Positions 9,300 to 21,289 of a stretch of DNA of 64,000 nucleotides are shown here, piece after piece (positions within the stretch are counted from its first letter, which is position 1; each line of letters begins with the position of its first letter). The DNA is from Tilletia caries (lineage: Eukaryota > Basidiomycota > Exobasidiomycetes > Tilletiales > Tilletiaceae). Both the position numbers and the translations under genes were made by a program. The notes under the pieces were generated by a model. The model was given only the letters and a program-made list of their open reading frames with translations, was not told the origin of the DNA and ran no database searches. Where the stretch lies: contig JALUTQ010000035.1 of assembly GCA_032718865.1 (NCBI GenBank), positions 1,116,001 to 1,180,000 of the forward strand, written 5' to 3'.

Positions 9300-12200
9300 C
9301 AGAAAAAAAAACAGACGGCAATGACATTGCGCCTCGAGCACAAGTCGCGGCATGCACATCTTCTTCGTCCGGAGCGGCCACGGCCAGAGTTCCCGCAGCA
9401 CGTCGAGAAGCTCGCCCTCGCCCGGTGCTTCCGGTTTTTCCGATCTCCAGTCATCGACCATTTTCACTGAAGAATAATATTCAATCGTCAGACAACAATG
9501 GTCCATGACGCAACTTGGAACCCGGCCCGAACGTATTCTGGTCTTGTACTTACTTTCCTCCTCAACCATTTCCAGGGTTCGCTTGTCTGCGGAAGACGTT
9601 CAGCGGATCAGGCCCCGTCAGTGATGCGTTATGTCGAATATTTGCTGTAACGATCCTGCTTTGAACTCACCACCGCGCTTGATGTCGCCACAGACTGAAC
9701 CATGGACCATGACACGTACCAGTCGATTCTCCTCAACTTGTTCGTCCTCCTCCATTGCGACCGTTCCTGAAGCAGCAGCAGCAGCATCGCCATTCTCCTC
9801 TTTGGATGTCGCATCTGCTCCGGTGATGCACCAGTCCATACCTTGACCAAAGAATAAGAAAAAGGAAGGGGAAGGAAAGTGAGCCGTGTTCTGTCAGCAG
9901 AAAGGTCATCGGCAGGGCGAACACGGACTGCGGCGTTGCGACAATAGGTGGAAAAGGCTCTCAGCAGAAGACAAAATCGCGTTCTCCCTCCGACAAAAGT
10001 TCTCCAGGAACGGACGATAGAGCCGGTCAAAGTACGCCCTCGCGACATCGAGGTTGAAACGCGCTTCGACGAGGACCGCACCGAGCAAGCTCTCCACAAT
10101 GTCTGCCAACGAGGCTCCACCAGTATTGGGGAGGAATTGGGCGTCCAAGTTCGAGTTCCTTCTCTCGCTCCACTGTGACTTCGTCGACGTACGCTGCGAT
10201 CGCGCCGCTTAAGGACGAGCTGTGGTGGTTCATGTGCTGAATCAAGACGAAGCGATTCATCAGCTTGACGTTCGCAGTATTCGTCCCAAAGCGTTCCCTT
10301 CCTCATACCTCGGGCAATCCGAGTGACACCGCCAAAGCCGCAAGCGTCTTGTTGCTGACACAGTTCGCCTAAACAGAAAGGAATGCGACCGCTTGTGTCA
10401 ATAAGTCTATACAACGAATTTTACCCCCGGCTTCCAGCCTTGCCATACTCACCTTCACAATCGTCAGCTCGCCCTCCTCAAAGAACTCGTACTTCTTCTG
10501 CAGCATCTCCACCACGAGGAAATCGAGCAAAGCATGTCCAAGTGTCTCAAGACATTCGTACGAAGGCAGCTCGAAGCCCATGCAGCTCTGCAGAAGGGAA
10601 GGATCGGCGTCAATGAATGAGACATGTGTACCTAGACACGGCTGAAGGTGGGCAGAACTTACGGAACGGGTGACAGCATGGATCGCAAGCAGCGGATGCT
10701 CAAACTTGAACTGGATCCTCTCCATGAGCCGCTTAGTAAATTCCGACAAGCCAAGCATGTCTGCCGTAGGCATGTAGCCGTCAAGCTTGCCCTGGAAAGC
10801 GGTGCTGCCCAGCGCCAATGGAAAATGAACATAGTGTCAGTCCAGACTTCTGGCGGCTCATCCGCGAGATTTCCCCACGCGAGATCCAAGCAGACAAAAC
10901 GTACCCAAACGCAGCAAAGCTCGAAATCTCCTCAGGCAGCAAACCCAGCTGCGACGCAACTTGCAACTTCTGGTCGATCGTGTACGTCGTAGCAGAGCCC
11001 AGAATCGCCTCGACAATATCGACCAGTCGTTTGGCAGACCATGGAAGACTGGGAGCCTTGGATAAGCCGTCTTCCTCGTCTGTCACGAAGTAGCCGGGAG
11101 GGGCCCATGTCTTCGTGGAGAAGGCGTCCGAGCCTGGCGGGATGTTGTTTAGGTGAGTTTCTGGATCTGTGACCGATGCACACTTGAGCTATGCGTCACT
11201 CACACACATAGCGCCAGAGCGTGAGCCGCAAGGAGTGTCCAGCCAAGACACGGTTGCTCACCGGCGTCATGTAGTACGAGGTAAGCTGGGCGGAGAGAAA
11301 GAAAGAAATTCAGCAAAGAGGTCATCCGATCGTTTGACGTAAATTCGTTCACAACCTCGTACCTCGCCCTCATCTGCTTCAATCCGGCTCAACGAAAGCA
11401 TGGCACGACGCAACGAGCTTCAAAACAGATTCCCCAATAAATTCTGTGCGGAGAGACTAGAGAGAGAGAGAGAGTATCAGATTCGAAAGCCCCTCTTGAA
11501 GGTACCTGAAAAATGGGACAAGCACAACTCACCAAACTTCTGATAACTGAATGACAGGCCAGCTGAGGGAGCAGTCAGAGCAGCAAGGAGTGCTTCGTGA
11601 GGTGCTTTTATATCCTTTAGCACCTCCAACTGACACTCCCTCGCCAGGCACATCGCATTCAGTCTGTCGAGGACCGAAGGTAGCAGGATTGCAGCGCGAT
11701 AAACGCTCGAAGGCACCGGGTGGACTGAACCAAAGAAAAGGAAATGATGTAACGGGGATGGTCAGAAGATAGTTGAAAAGTGAGGCCCATCAGTCATCTC
11801 GATCAGAAGCACATACCTAACGACACAGCCGGGATCAAAAAGGTCAACGACTTGCTCAAGGCACGCATCGCCCCAGCCGTAGTGAAGTTCTGCAACCGCG
11901 GCATCGCCCGCGTCTCCAGCATAGGCCCACCACCATCGACCCTATTCCCCGACACGCGCTCATAAAACTGTTGAAACGTCTCACCCAGCCGACCCTGCCT
12001 CGTAACCCTCGGACCCAAGCTCGACGGAGTAGGGTCGTCCCGAATGCGATACAGCGCCGACGGCGGCTTTGAGAAATCGGGGATCGCGCATAGCGAAACG
12101 TCGTCCCCTTAGCGACTCCGCATGGGACGCACTTCGGAAGACGGGGGGGAAGACTGTGCCGCCAGTATCGCGACTTGTTCCCACTGTACGACAACCTCAT

Positions 12201-13690
12201 CCTCCCCGCCGTTCTTCACCTGCTGGTCGAGCGGGAGGATCATCCACGAGCCGTGCGTGGGTCCGGGGACGCTTCCTAATCTACCGACCATACCCAGCAG
12301 GCGCAACGTGTACACCTGCGCCAAGCGATGTTGATCCTCCGTGAGCGTGAGAGTGCCGGCGTGTCCCGGTCGACACAGAAGCTTGACTTTACCATTGGGA
12401 AGGTTGAGCTCAACCGCAAGCTCGTCGTCAGGCGCCTCGGCGGAGGTGAGTAGCAGCAACGGCGCGACCGACCCCTGGATAGCAGCCGTATCGATGGAGT
12501 CGAAAGGGATTGTCGTGATGCGGAACGTGCGCGTCTCGATTGCTGTTTGCTCGGTAGCGAAAAGCTTCGCGCCTGGACGTGGAAGGTTGTGTCTCTTCAG
12601 CAGACGAACCTCGCCTTCGTCGTCCTTGACCTCGATCACTTCCGAGGCGATCCGCTCAGGCTTCCGTGGGAGTAGGCCTGTATGTAGCGTATCGTGGGGT
12701 TGTCAGTGATACTCAACCTGCGGTAACGAATCATTCGGTACGAAGTGCTCACGATTGTCGAGCTCTCCGATTTTTGAATAGCTGTTTGCAAGCATTGAAT
12801 GCAACCTCCTGACGAGCGGCCTTCTTCGACAGCTGCCACTCCGAACGTACCTCGCGCAGCTGACGCAAACAATACAACAGAGTCGAAGAGCGATTAGTCA
12901 AAGCTCATCATTTAAAGCGCGGCGGTAAGGAACACTGAACGAGGCTCACCTTCGATTTAGCGGGCATCTGTAGCGTGCACCGAAAGACAGAATTGGGTCC
13001 CGTCTCGTCTTCCTCCAGGCTGATGAAGGTGCTTGCTGGGGTGTATTCGTCCTTCGGCAACGCTTGCACGTTCCAGTTGAGCAGCTGGTAAAGCCACTAG
13101 GATCAGTCACCATGGTAGGACAATGTCGATTTGTTACTGGAAATCAGACAATGTACTCACCGACATGGCATCTTTATGCTCGATCTTCGCACCAGTTTCT
13201 TCCGACTTGATGGTCTCCGTCCAGTTCGGCACGAACTCCGCCTGCCCATCGCTCCCAACATCAGAAACCAGCCGATCCTCCGGCAAGCCCTGCAGCCAAT
13301 CCTTCATATCCTGCTCCATCCCCCTACAATGCTCAATAAGCTTAGCATCCCTCACCGATCCGCCCTCACACATCATAAAAATCGTACTCCCCCCCGCTCC
13401 CTTGCCCTCCCGCGACTGTGGATCGTCGGGATCGCCGTCTCGGGCAGGTCGAAGCGGATGACGAAGTTGCACGCGGGGACGTCGAGTCCTTCCTCAACTA
13501 CGCTGGTGGCGATGAGCAGGTGAGTGTCCCCCCGGCGAAAGTTTCGTAGGACGGACTCTTGGGACTTCCAGCCGAGACCTTGCGGGCCGGTGTGGCCGAC
13601 GAGAGCTTCGACTGAGATGTGGGTCAGGCTGGGGTTGGAGGAGATGTATGCGGCGAGAGCGTGGACTGTGGCCTTCACCTTGGCAAAGAT
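9300..13690 (-). pseudogene. DCL: Dicer-like ribonuclease III remnant (RNAi), lacking the helicase N-half
   Basis: Reading on the minus strand: helicase C-lobe (LLIATSVVEEGLDVPACNFVIRFD, then SRGRAR), Dicer dimerisation region (LLNWNVQALPKDEYTPAS, then SKKAARQEVAFNACK), a long middle part (LLPRKPERI, then VYTLRLLGM, FYERVSGN), LPSVLDRLNAM and ALTAPSAG, RNase IIIa (YQKF + EFIGESVLKLVAS across an intron, later RLVDIVEAILGSA), RNase IIIb (YECLETLGHALLDFLVVEML, later SLADIVESLLGAVLVEARF) and a weak dsRBD-like tail. Damage: no DExD/H N-lobe upstream of 13690; frame change near 13400 (SRGRAR versus GGSTIFMMCEGG); frame change near 10130 between PPQYW and SLADIVES; RNase IIIb signature ERLEFLGDA is CLETLGHA, so the metal-binding Asp is His; IIIa has Glu for Asp. 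Many introns keep good splice signals. Domain identity is confident; loss of function is a strong inference. Confidence 0.85.
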
Positions 13691-13719
13691 CTGAAATTCA
13701 AGGAGGAACCCATAGCGTC

Positions 13720-14141
13720 AGTCGGTGTCCCCCCCATCCCGTTCGCAGGCTTCGTCGTCGTCGTCGTAGGAGACTCCGCCTGCCCAGCACTTGCGACTGG
13801 GAGAGGTGAGAGGTTCGTGATGGCGGGCTGGAGGATGGCCTGACGCTGCTCGAGGGAGAGAACCTTGTTACCCTTGTGCTCGGCGGCGGTCTTCTGGAAC
13901 ATCATGCCGAAGTCGAGGAGGTGCTTCTTGTCGGAATGGTTGGCAGCAGCGGCGGGCTTGGCCGCGAAGTGAGCCTTGGAGCCACGGGCAAAGAGCTCGG
14001 GGGCGGCGACACCGTGTGCGGCGTGGAGACCGGCGGCGGAGCGAACGACGAACTTCGTCGTTGGGCTAAACGTCGATGGCGGCAAGTGTGGAGTTGGCCA
14101 GGACGACGGCGGCGGAGATGAATGCGAGTTTAAGCTGCATC
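13720..14141 (-). pseudogene. Small secreted protein gene, frame-broken, abutting Dicer remnant
   Basis: Starts with a clear signal peptide, MQLKLAFISAAVVLANSTLAA, at 14141 and stops at 14066 after IDV. Directly beyond, in the next frame and open for about 120 codons, is a plausible continuation (KFVVRSAAGLHAAHG, then DKKHLLDFGMMFQKTAAEHKGNKVLSLEQRQAILQ) with a Thr/Pro-rich end. One base change near 14066 would join them. The protein is not recognised. Its position is odd: it lies immediately upstream of the first surviving Dicer exon (acceptor at about 13690), where the Dicer N-terminal helicase should be, suggesting a rearrangement breakpoint. Alternatively the open frame after 14066 is non-coding. 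Confidence 0.4.
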
Positions 14142-14549
14142 TGGTAAAGAATGTGGGTGTTAAAGAGAGTGAGTGGGGGGGGGTGAAATGGCGAGCTGAG
14201 TGAGTGAGTGAGTGGGATGATGCGGCGTGGATCCTGGAATAAGGAGATAGATGATAGTATATCGGTAGGATAGAGGGTTGAGCATCGCTGGCTGTGAGAA
14301 TGCAGAAGAGGGTCTGAAAGCAGGAGCGAGCTGCAGAGCAAAGATCGGACGAGGAAGTGCTGCGCGTGACGGTCAGGGAAGTTCTGATTGACGGGAGAGA
14401 GGTAGAAGTAGTGAGAGCAGGAAGAAGACGGACGGAAGTGGTAATGTGAAGGTGTAGAAGAAGAAAGGTCATGGTGTGGCGGTCGCGGTAATTGCAGTGG
14501 GAGTCGGTTGTGCGTTTTTCGCCTTCTGCGGTGGGCTCGTAGGGCTGAA

Positions 14550-15855
14550 CAGAAATCAAACCGGCACAGAGAGACGCGTAAAGCTGACGAGTGGATGACA
14601 TGCTCCATGTGTTCCAGTGGATGAGTGAACCCGCGTAGATGCTAAGGGTGCCGGTGGCCGAACCGCTGGAGGTGTCGGAGTCCTTGAGGAGGTGTTCGAG
14701 AGACGTGGGCCAGCCGTCAACAAACAGAGACACTTCCGCGAGAATATCGAAGACGTCCTCATAAACCATGACCGTGTTCTTCCTCGAGCGTTGCTCCCAG
14801 CGAAGACTTTGAGTGCCGGCGCGGGCCAGGGCGAGGCGTATGAGGAAGATGAAGTGAAGGGGCATGTATAACTGGATATCTTTGGCACGGTCGCCTTTGC
14901 GTTCCTCGACGGTGCCGCGGGGGAGTTGGTTGAATCGGGGATCGTCCTCAATGGTTTGTGGAGGGAGCATCGAAGAGGTAATGGGATTGCGGTAGACTCG
15001 AGCCTGGAAGTTGTCGCGGACGTGGGAGAGATCGGAAGCTAGATGAAGGCTGGCGGAGAACTGGACCAGGATCGGTTCCAGGCCAATGATTGCAGGGTCC
15101 ACCGCCATGTTGGGTACCGCAGCGATGCAGACGGCTGATATGCCATCGTTGACTCCGGCGGCTTTGCACTAAGGGATAATCGAGTAACGATTCGTTAAAG
15201 GAGTTGGACGGAGAGCGTTAAAGTGGTAGGGCTGCACTCACAAGCTTGAAGGCGCGCTTAGCGAACGCATGAAGTAGCTCTTTAGAGTCGGGAACATCGG
15301 TGTGCTCTGCTCGCTTTAGGTGCCACTCTTTGACATCTGCGATAACCCGGTCGTACTGGACTTTGTTGGCCTTCAGAGCGGTCCACTTGGTGGACATCTC
15401 TTTGTTGCGTTGTTGTAGATTGTCTGTACAAGCAGATACGTGCGACCGTCAGGAGGGCTCATCTGGGGCAAGGCACGATGGGGTGGGAAGAACATACCAG
15501 GACATGGATTGGGTTGCGTGTGGGCGTACCACTCGGTCCACTTGCGGTGATCGTGGGGTTCGCGACCAACCTCGACGGAAAACCCAAGCCGATGGCGAAT
15601 AGACGCAGGTGTCACGCCGTGCTTGACGGAGAGTTGTTCGATTTCAGATCGAATTCGTTCCTTCAGGTCTTGCACCTCGTCGTGACCTGCAGGGGTGAGT
15701 CCCGACTTGCGCGGTAGGTGTTTGTGCTTGCGCTTGCGCTTACGTCCACCGGTGACCAAGCCTGGGCGGACACCGCCCAGCGGCGCAGACGAGTCGCTGT
15801 TGCTGCTGCTGCTTTCTGAGCTGCTGCTCGTGCCGTCGCCTGTACTGTTGCTCAT
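14550..15855 (-). CDS. Uncharacterised protein with charged N-terminus, multi-exon
   Basis: Start at 15855 (MSNSTGDGTSSSSESSSSNS) gives a Ser-rich then basic segment (GGRKRKRKHKHLPRK, possible nuclear signal). Exon 1 ends at 15498 (donor GTATGT), exon 2 starts at 15423 and reads DNLQQRNKEMSTKWTALKANK and ends in LLHAFAKRAFKL at about 15243, exon 3 resumes at about 15170 with CKAAGVNDGISAVCIAAVPNMAVDPAIIGLEPILVQF. The frame stays open far beyond 14550; the true 3' end is uncertain, and the last confident coding block is MSSTRQLYASL. The consistent phase across both introns supports a real gene. The architecture recalls unnamed, lineage-expanded basidiomycete proteins, but I assign no function. 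It is divergent in content from the neighbouring Dicer remnant. Confidence 0.55.
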
Positions 15856-18028
15856 GGTTGTGGGTGGCAATGACAGAAGGGGATGGCGGGGGAGGAGCCC
15901 GACGTCCAGATCGCAGAGGACGGAATGGGACTGCAGCCTGCGAGGCGGGAGGGGACAAAAAGGTGGAGGCCATCGGTTCGCTGTCTTCTCGTGCGATACA
16001 GGGGAGGATGATTCAGCAGAACACAATGAGACTTTAAGGTCACAAGAGACTTTAAACTCGGACTCCCTTATGTAAGTTGTGGAGCCGCTCGCGCTCTGAA
16101 GCGGACCCGTGCTGCAGGCAAGCCATGGCGCGCTAATGTCACCATACAGAAGCCACCCCCCAACTTCACTGTCCTGGTTTCCCCTCAACTTGCACCACTT
16201 CCTCATATCAACTTCACTCATTTCGACTGCTTACCAAGAAGCGGTTTCACCAGCCAGCCCTGGTATAGATTATAACCGCGGGGCAAAACGCACGCTTCTT
16301 AACGAATGATCCTTGCCAAATCATTACCACCGTTATTGACGCTACCTTGCAATATTATCGATGCCGCTAAGTGCTCGCTTCTCACCCTGACTTCATCGCC
16401 TCATCTTCGCCTCTTTATATTCACCGTACGTTCATCGTTCATCGCCTTAACCTCTATCTGGTGCACGACAACTGGAGTCGTAGTGTAGCGGTCGTTTTAT
16501 TATTGTGGGACGATGCGACGATGGCAGATATTACATCTAGGTCTATCTGGATCACTCTGAAGTCCTGGTCAAAGCCCGCGTGGTGCATGTCATTATTGCT
16601 GCAACATAATAATATGTAAGAGACTGTACTGGAAAGTGGAAGTTAGTTGCTCGGGAAGTCAGAAGTACATAGTCCAGAGACTTAATTTGCACAGAGGGAG
16701 TACAGAACAGCCCGCTGCCGAGCGCAAGAAGTTTCCGCCAGATTCGGCATGCTCACGCCGGGGAACACGAAGTTCTGAACGGCGTACAGACCAGGAAACC
16801 AGGGGCTCTGGGACCGGCGCACAGCAGCGATCAGCGATCGACCGTGGGTCCGTGGCCCATGGTCAACAGACCATTAATAGGTCATGAGGGCAAGACATAG
16901 GAAAGACTGAAAGTGCGTCTGACTAACCCGGCGCCGCTGCCTGGGGCCTGCTGAGGAAAATGCTGGTCGAACAGTGTCGAACAGTGGGTAGGTCAACTGC
17001 TAGAGCAGCATGCTCCTTCTGAGAGACATCCTAACATACATCTAACATCTGGCAAAGAGCGCCTTCGAAGTTTAACCATAACCCACAACTACACAACAGT
17101 AGTAGCGCGCACCCGTTTCGGACGCGACGCGTCTGCCTGAGCATTATTCGTAAGGAGGCCGGAGGGCGGTGTGGGCCTGCTGCTCGGGGTGGACTGGGTC
17201 CGGGGTCGTCGGTGCGTGTTCACGCTTCACGAGTAGAACCGAAGAAGTGGAGTGGGTAAGGGTTTGATGAGAAAGCTTATACATATCTCATATCTCATAT
17301 GCGTTACCCCAGACGCCACTGAGTTGCCCACAACGCATCGCGTTCCAAGTTCCAACAAACAAAGGCTCAAATCCATGTGCTTCAACTGACAACTCACCGC
17401 TCGTCAGTCGGCGCTCACCAGTCACCACCACCTCGCGGCGTCCTCGGCCCTCGCTGCCCAGTTCCCATCCTCACGAGGCTCAAAGTCAAAACTCCATGCT
17501 TCGCACTCAAGCGCGCTCAAGGGTTGGGGGAGGATCGAGGAACCCGAATACCAGTACACCATTCATGCTGATCGCTGATCGCCAATTCGCCATACAATTA
17601 ACCTTGTTCGTACACCTGACATCTGACACCTGCCATACATAGGTCAAAGTTCAGCAGCAGCGGTAGTAGCACCGTCCTTCAGGTATAGGCTTCAGCCCCG
17701 AAATGCTGTGGTACTGTGAGGCAGCATGCATTACATGAGGCATGAGGCATGAGGCGTGAGATGTGAGGTGATTGTCTCCTTCGCGAACGGCTGAGCTCAG
17801 CGCTCGGCCTCTCTGCCAGGGCCTCCTGTTGTCATGAGTGAGAACTGAGAAGCTCCGTACGCTGCTTGAGTGAGTTCGCCGCTGCGGAGCACAGTGTTGC
17901 GGTGCACCTATCCTGTGCGTTGTGTGTCCAACACCATTCGCCACATCGTTTGTGCCCCCCCCGGGATGACCCACCCAGCGTCAAAGCGTAGCCTCCGACC
18001 GTCGAGCCATCCGACAGGAGACACTGCT
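15856..18028. other. 2.2-kb region without a recognised gene
   Basis: No reading frame here has the composition or intron pattern of its neighbours. A short tandem of ATGAGGC-like units lies at about 17732-17768. A stretch near 16480-16500 resembles a tRNA D-arm but has no B box. Function unknown. Confidence 0.4.
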
Positions 18029-20784
18029 TTACTGCCGCAGCACGCGCTGTCCCAACAATCCCTCCACGGCCCAATCCCAAAACGACAGCTCGTCCATTGT
18101 ACCAACTCCGTCGAGCCGGATCGAGCCCGCAAGAGCGACGTGACGATCGGAAGAATCTTGTGCAGCGCTGATGGACCCGTCATCTTCGTCCACTTCCGCG
18201 AGCGCCCGGACATGGTTGAGCGCCTTCGACAGAGGACCCGTCGAGGTCACGTCGCCCACGCTCGAACGGAAGACTTCGATCTCCCAGCTTTGTGCAATCT
18301 CCTCCTTGTCCCGTGCTTTCTCGGCCAGTTGCGGCATCGACTGGTTCGTCGCCGAGCTTGCCTTGGTGAGAGCGACCAAGCACTCCAACAGACCCAAGAG
18401 CTCAAGACCTGTACTGTGGCCCTGTAGCAATGCCGAAAAGAACTCTTGATGATTCGCCGCGGCTGAAGGCTGACCAAGCCCCGAAGCCACTTGCCGCACC
18501 GCATCCTGCTGCGCGGAGAACTTGTACCAGCCAGCCCGAATGGCGACCATCAGCGTCTCTACGCGAAGCGAGAGGACCTCCCAACCATCATGAAGCACCC
18601 GTTCGTCATGCTCCAACAAGCGAGCTTGCTCCGTGACCCATTGAGACCCAAGCTTCCGACCCGACGTGTCCTTCTTGCCTGCGTCATCGGCGTACTGAAG
18701 GACCCATCGAAGACCAGCCTGCTGAAGGGCTCTCCGCGAATAAGCAACCGCATTCGCACGGAGCACGTCAATCGTTTTGCGAGCTTCGTCAGAGAGCTGG
18801 GCCGCCCTGAGTACGTTGAAGACCGGGTGTAGTCGCAGGAGGGATACTTGGGCCAGGCAGAGCGAAATACCAAGCTGGGTGCGCTGTCGTTCGGAAAGTA
18901 GACCGCCTCGCGCGTCCGGTGTGCTGTCCCCAAGCACGAAGTCGGAGGTTGCGCCTGAGGAGGCTGGTGCCGTCGCAGGGTTATTGGCTTCGAGGAGTGC
19001 ATACGCTTTGACGAGCAACTTGGCGGCGCCGCTCGCTGTAGACCACGCTGCTGTCGCTACAGGAAGATCTGCACGTACTGTCGGTCTCGATTCCGACGTA
19101 CCGAGCCCGTCCAGCCCAGCGACACGGATGCGCAGCTGGGACATCGAAATGGCAGCATCAGCAATGTCGCAAAGCTCTTCAACGGTCGGCACAGCCTGGT
19201 CTTGCGCACGAGTCAGCAGGCCATCTGCTACTTGAGAAACCGAACGTTCCAGCCTGACCAGTTCTGCCATAAAGCTTGGATCCTCCTTGCTGTGTGAACC
19301 CGGCAATCTCGACTCGGCAGCCACGAGGGCAGCCACGTCGAGCAGGAGGGGTGAATGCCTCAGCGCCGCTAGCACCTTGCTGCACCCTTCGCGCTCCGTC
19401 TCGTCAACACTGGATCCTGCCTGGCTCACATCCGCCTGTAGCCGATCCGCTTCGAACAGGACCGTACGGCCTGCACCGACAGCCCACGTCACGAGTGCCA
19501 TGTTGAATGCAGAGGTATCGGGTTTGGTGCCTGTGTCCACCAAAGATAGCAGACTGGATATGGCGGAATAGCAGTCTGACAACGCTTCGGCGTACCCGGA
19601 AGGCGTAAGCGGATTCGTAGAACCTTCGTACGTGCTGGACAACGCAGGTTCCGACTCCATCATGGCATTATCTTCCACGGCCATAGCTTCGTCCGCGTCC
19701 GAGCTGCTCTCAGCGACCTGCGCGTCGACGACACTTGCAGCCGGAGTTGAGCCTTCGGTCGCAAATTGATTTTCAGATCGAATGCTGGAGGATGCGATGG
19801 CGTGAGAAAAACATGTGCACGCAAGAGCATACATGCGCACGGCAGCGACCACTGTCGATATCGGATTCACCGGGGCTGCTACGACTGTCGCAGGTAGTTT
19901 GGAAAAGACAGTCCGGGCTGATACGGGTGGCATTGGTTGTCCATAGTGATCATCAAGTTCCGCAAGCGCCTGAAGAGCACCCGCTGCATTCGAGACGATG
20001 TCAACCACGAATGGATCGATCGTATCCGCGTCTTCCTCAGCCGTGATCCCCGAGCCTCGGTTCGTCTGGAATGGAGTCGCAGGCGAGCGATTGAGAACAT
20101 CATTCATCACCACATCGTTTCGATTCTCGAAGATGGCTACGCTCAGCTTGACCTCTTCGCCGATTTGAGCGAGCATTGCGCTCGAGGCGCTGGACGGCTG
20201 TGCGATATTCGGGTCGGATAATCGGGCTGAGAGGGCGGACAGGAAGTGGGTGATGGCAAGCTGAAGGGCTGGACGGGCCTGCGAGGGCGTATAGAATCCG
20301 GTGGCCAGGACCAACGACGTCCGACCACTGCGGGAATGTCAAGGGTTTGTCAACGAGAGCAGAATTAAGACCGGGAGCGAGCGCTTTCAGTTAGAAAGAC
20401 TCACGCATTATAGCATGCATCCGGATGATTTTCACCGCCAAGCTCAACGGCACGATGATACACAGTCAACGCTTCCTCAAAGAGCCTGGGTGAAGGAGTG
20501 CAAAGTACGAAAATGATTTTGAGCTGTTTCGAATCTGGCATGTGTTTCTGAAGGGCAACTCACCTCCTGGCCTTGTCACCTTGAGCCCGAGCGAAACGTT
20601 CGGCACGCTCTTCAATCCCGACAGCCGCATCGAGAGCTTCCTCAGCCGTCTCGTACTGCTGCTGGCCGCCTCCGCCCTTGCCCTTCTCCGATGCATGTTG
20701 AGGACGCGGACGTTTGTAGCTGGCGGAGGAAGTTGTCTTGCCCTGGGCCGCGAGTCCTTGCGAAGCCTTGGGCATCGCTTTCAC
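18029..20784 (-). CDS. TPR-like protein of unknown role
   Basis: Three exons on the minus strand. Exon 1 (from 20784 or the Met at 20775) encodes a basic, low-complexity start then AEEALDAAVGIEERAERFARAQGDKARR. Exon 2 (about 20498-20403) encodes LFEEALTVYHRAVELGGENHPDACYN, which has the size and residue pattern of a tetratricopeptide helix pair. Exon 3 is one uninterrupted frame of more than 750 codons ending at 18029, helical, Ala/Leu-rich, with an acidic insert. The pattern LFEEAL...Y..A.EL...HPDA.YN is typical for TPR scaffolds; the long C-terminal part is not recognised. No defects are seen, which makes it a useful control for assembly quality in a window with many broken genes. Confidence 0.7.
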
Positions 20785-21289
20785 TTGCTTCTAGATCGCT
20801 TCCGCCCTCTTACACCTGGCGAACGGGGCAGAGATCCACGCTTTCTTATTGGGGCAAAGAAGTCCGGGAAGCGCAACGAACGTTGGTCGCCTTGATGATG
20901 ACCGCCGCATTCATTCACCTCGTTTTTTTTTGGGAGCAGCCGAGCTTCCCTTTGTCCTTCCCGTTCTCATCCGTGGGAAAGTTGGAACGGTACGGCCAGC
21001 CCTCCAACAGGAAGAAGTAGTGGAAGAGGCTCAGAAATGCCTGTATTGCGACATGATTGGAATACAGATGAAAGTGCGAGAGTGATGATGACAATCAGAG
21101 TATGTAGGAGAGCGTCCTACTGTCTGAGGGAGAATGAATAGGGAAAGCATGTAAGAGTTTCAGGAGAGGCGTTGTTTCCATCCAACAACGGGACCGGCTG
21201 GGGGCAATTCGCGCCCCCCGAAGCAACGCCTCCTCCGTGGCAGCAGCATTTAATTTTGGGTGTTTGTAGCAAAAGAAAAATGCACTTCT

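Noticed and set aside
13675..15108. One long 477-codon protein spanning the whole open frame
   Set aside because: Its first part belongs to the unknown gene starting at 15855, its middle is low-complexity Ser/Thr/Leu read-through, and its end overlaps the small secreted-protein sequence; not one protein.
16470..16510. Another tRNA (sequence TAGTGTAGCGGT resembles a D-arm)
   Set aside because: No B box or matching acceptor follows within 100 bases.
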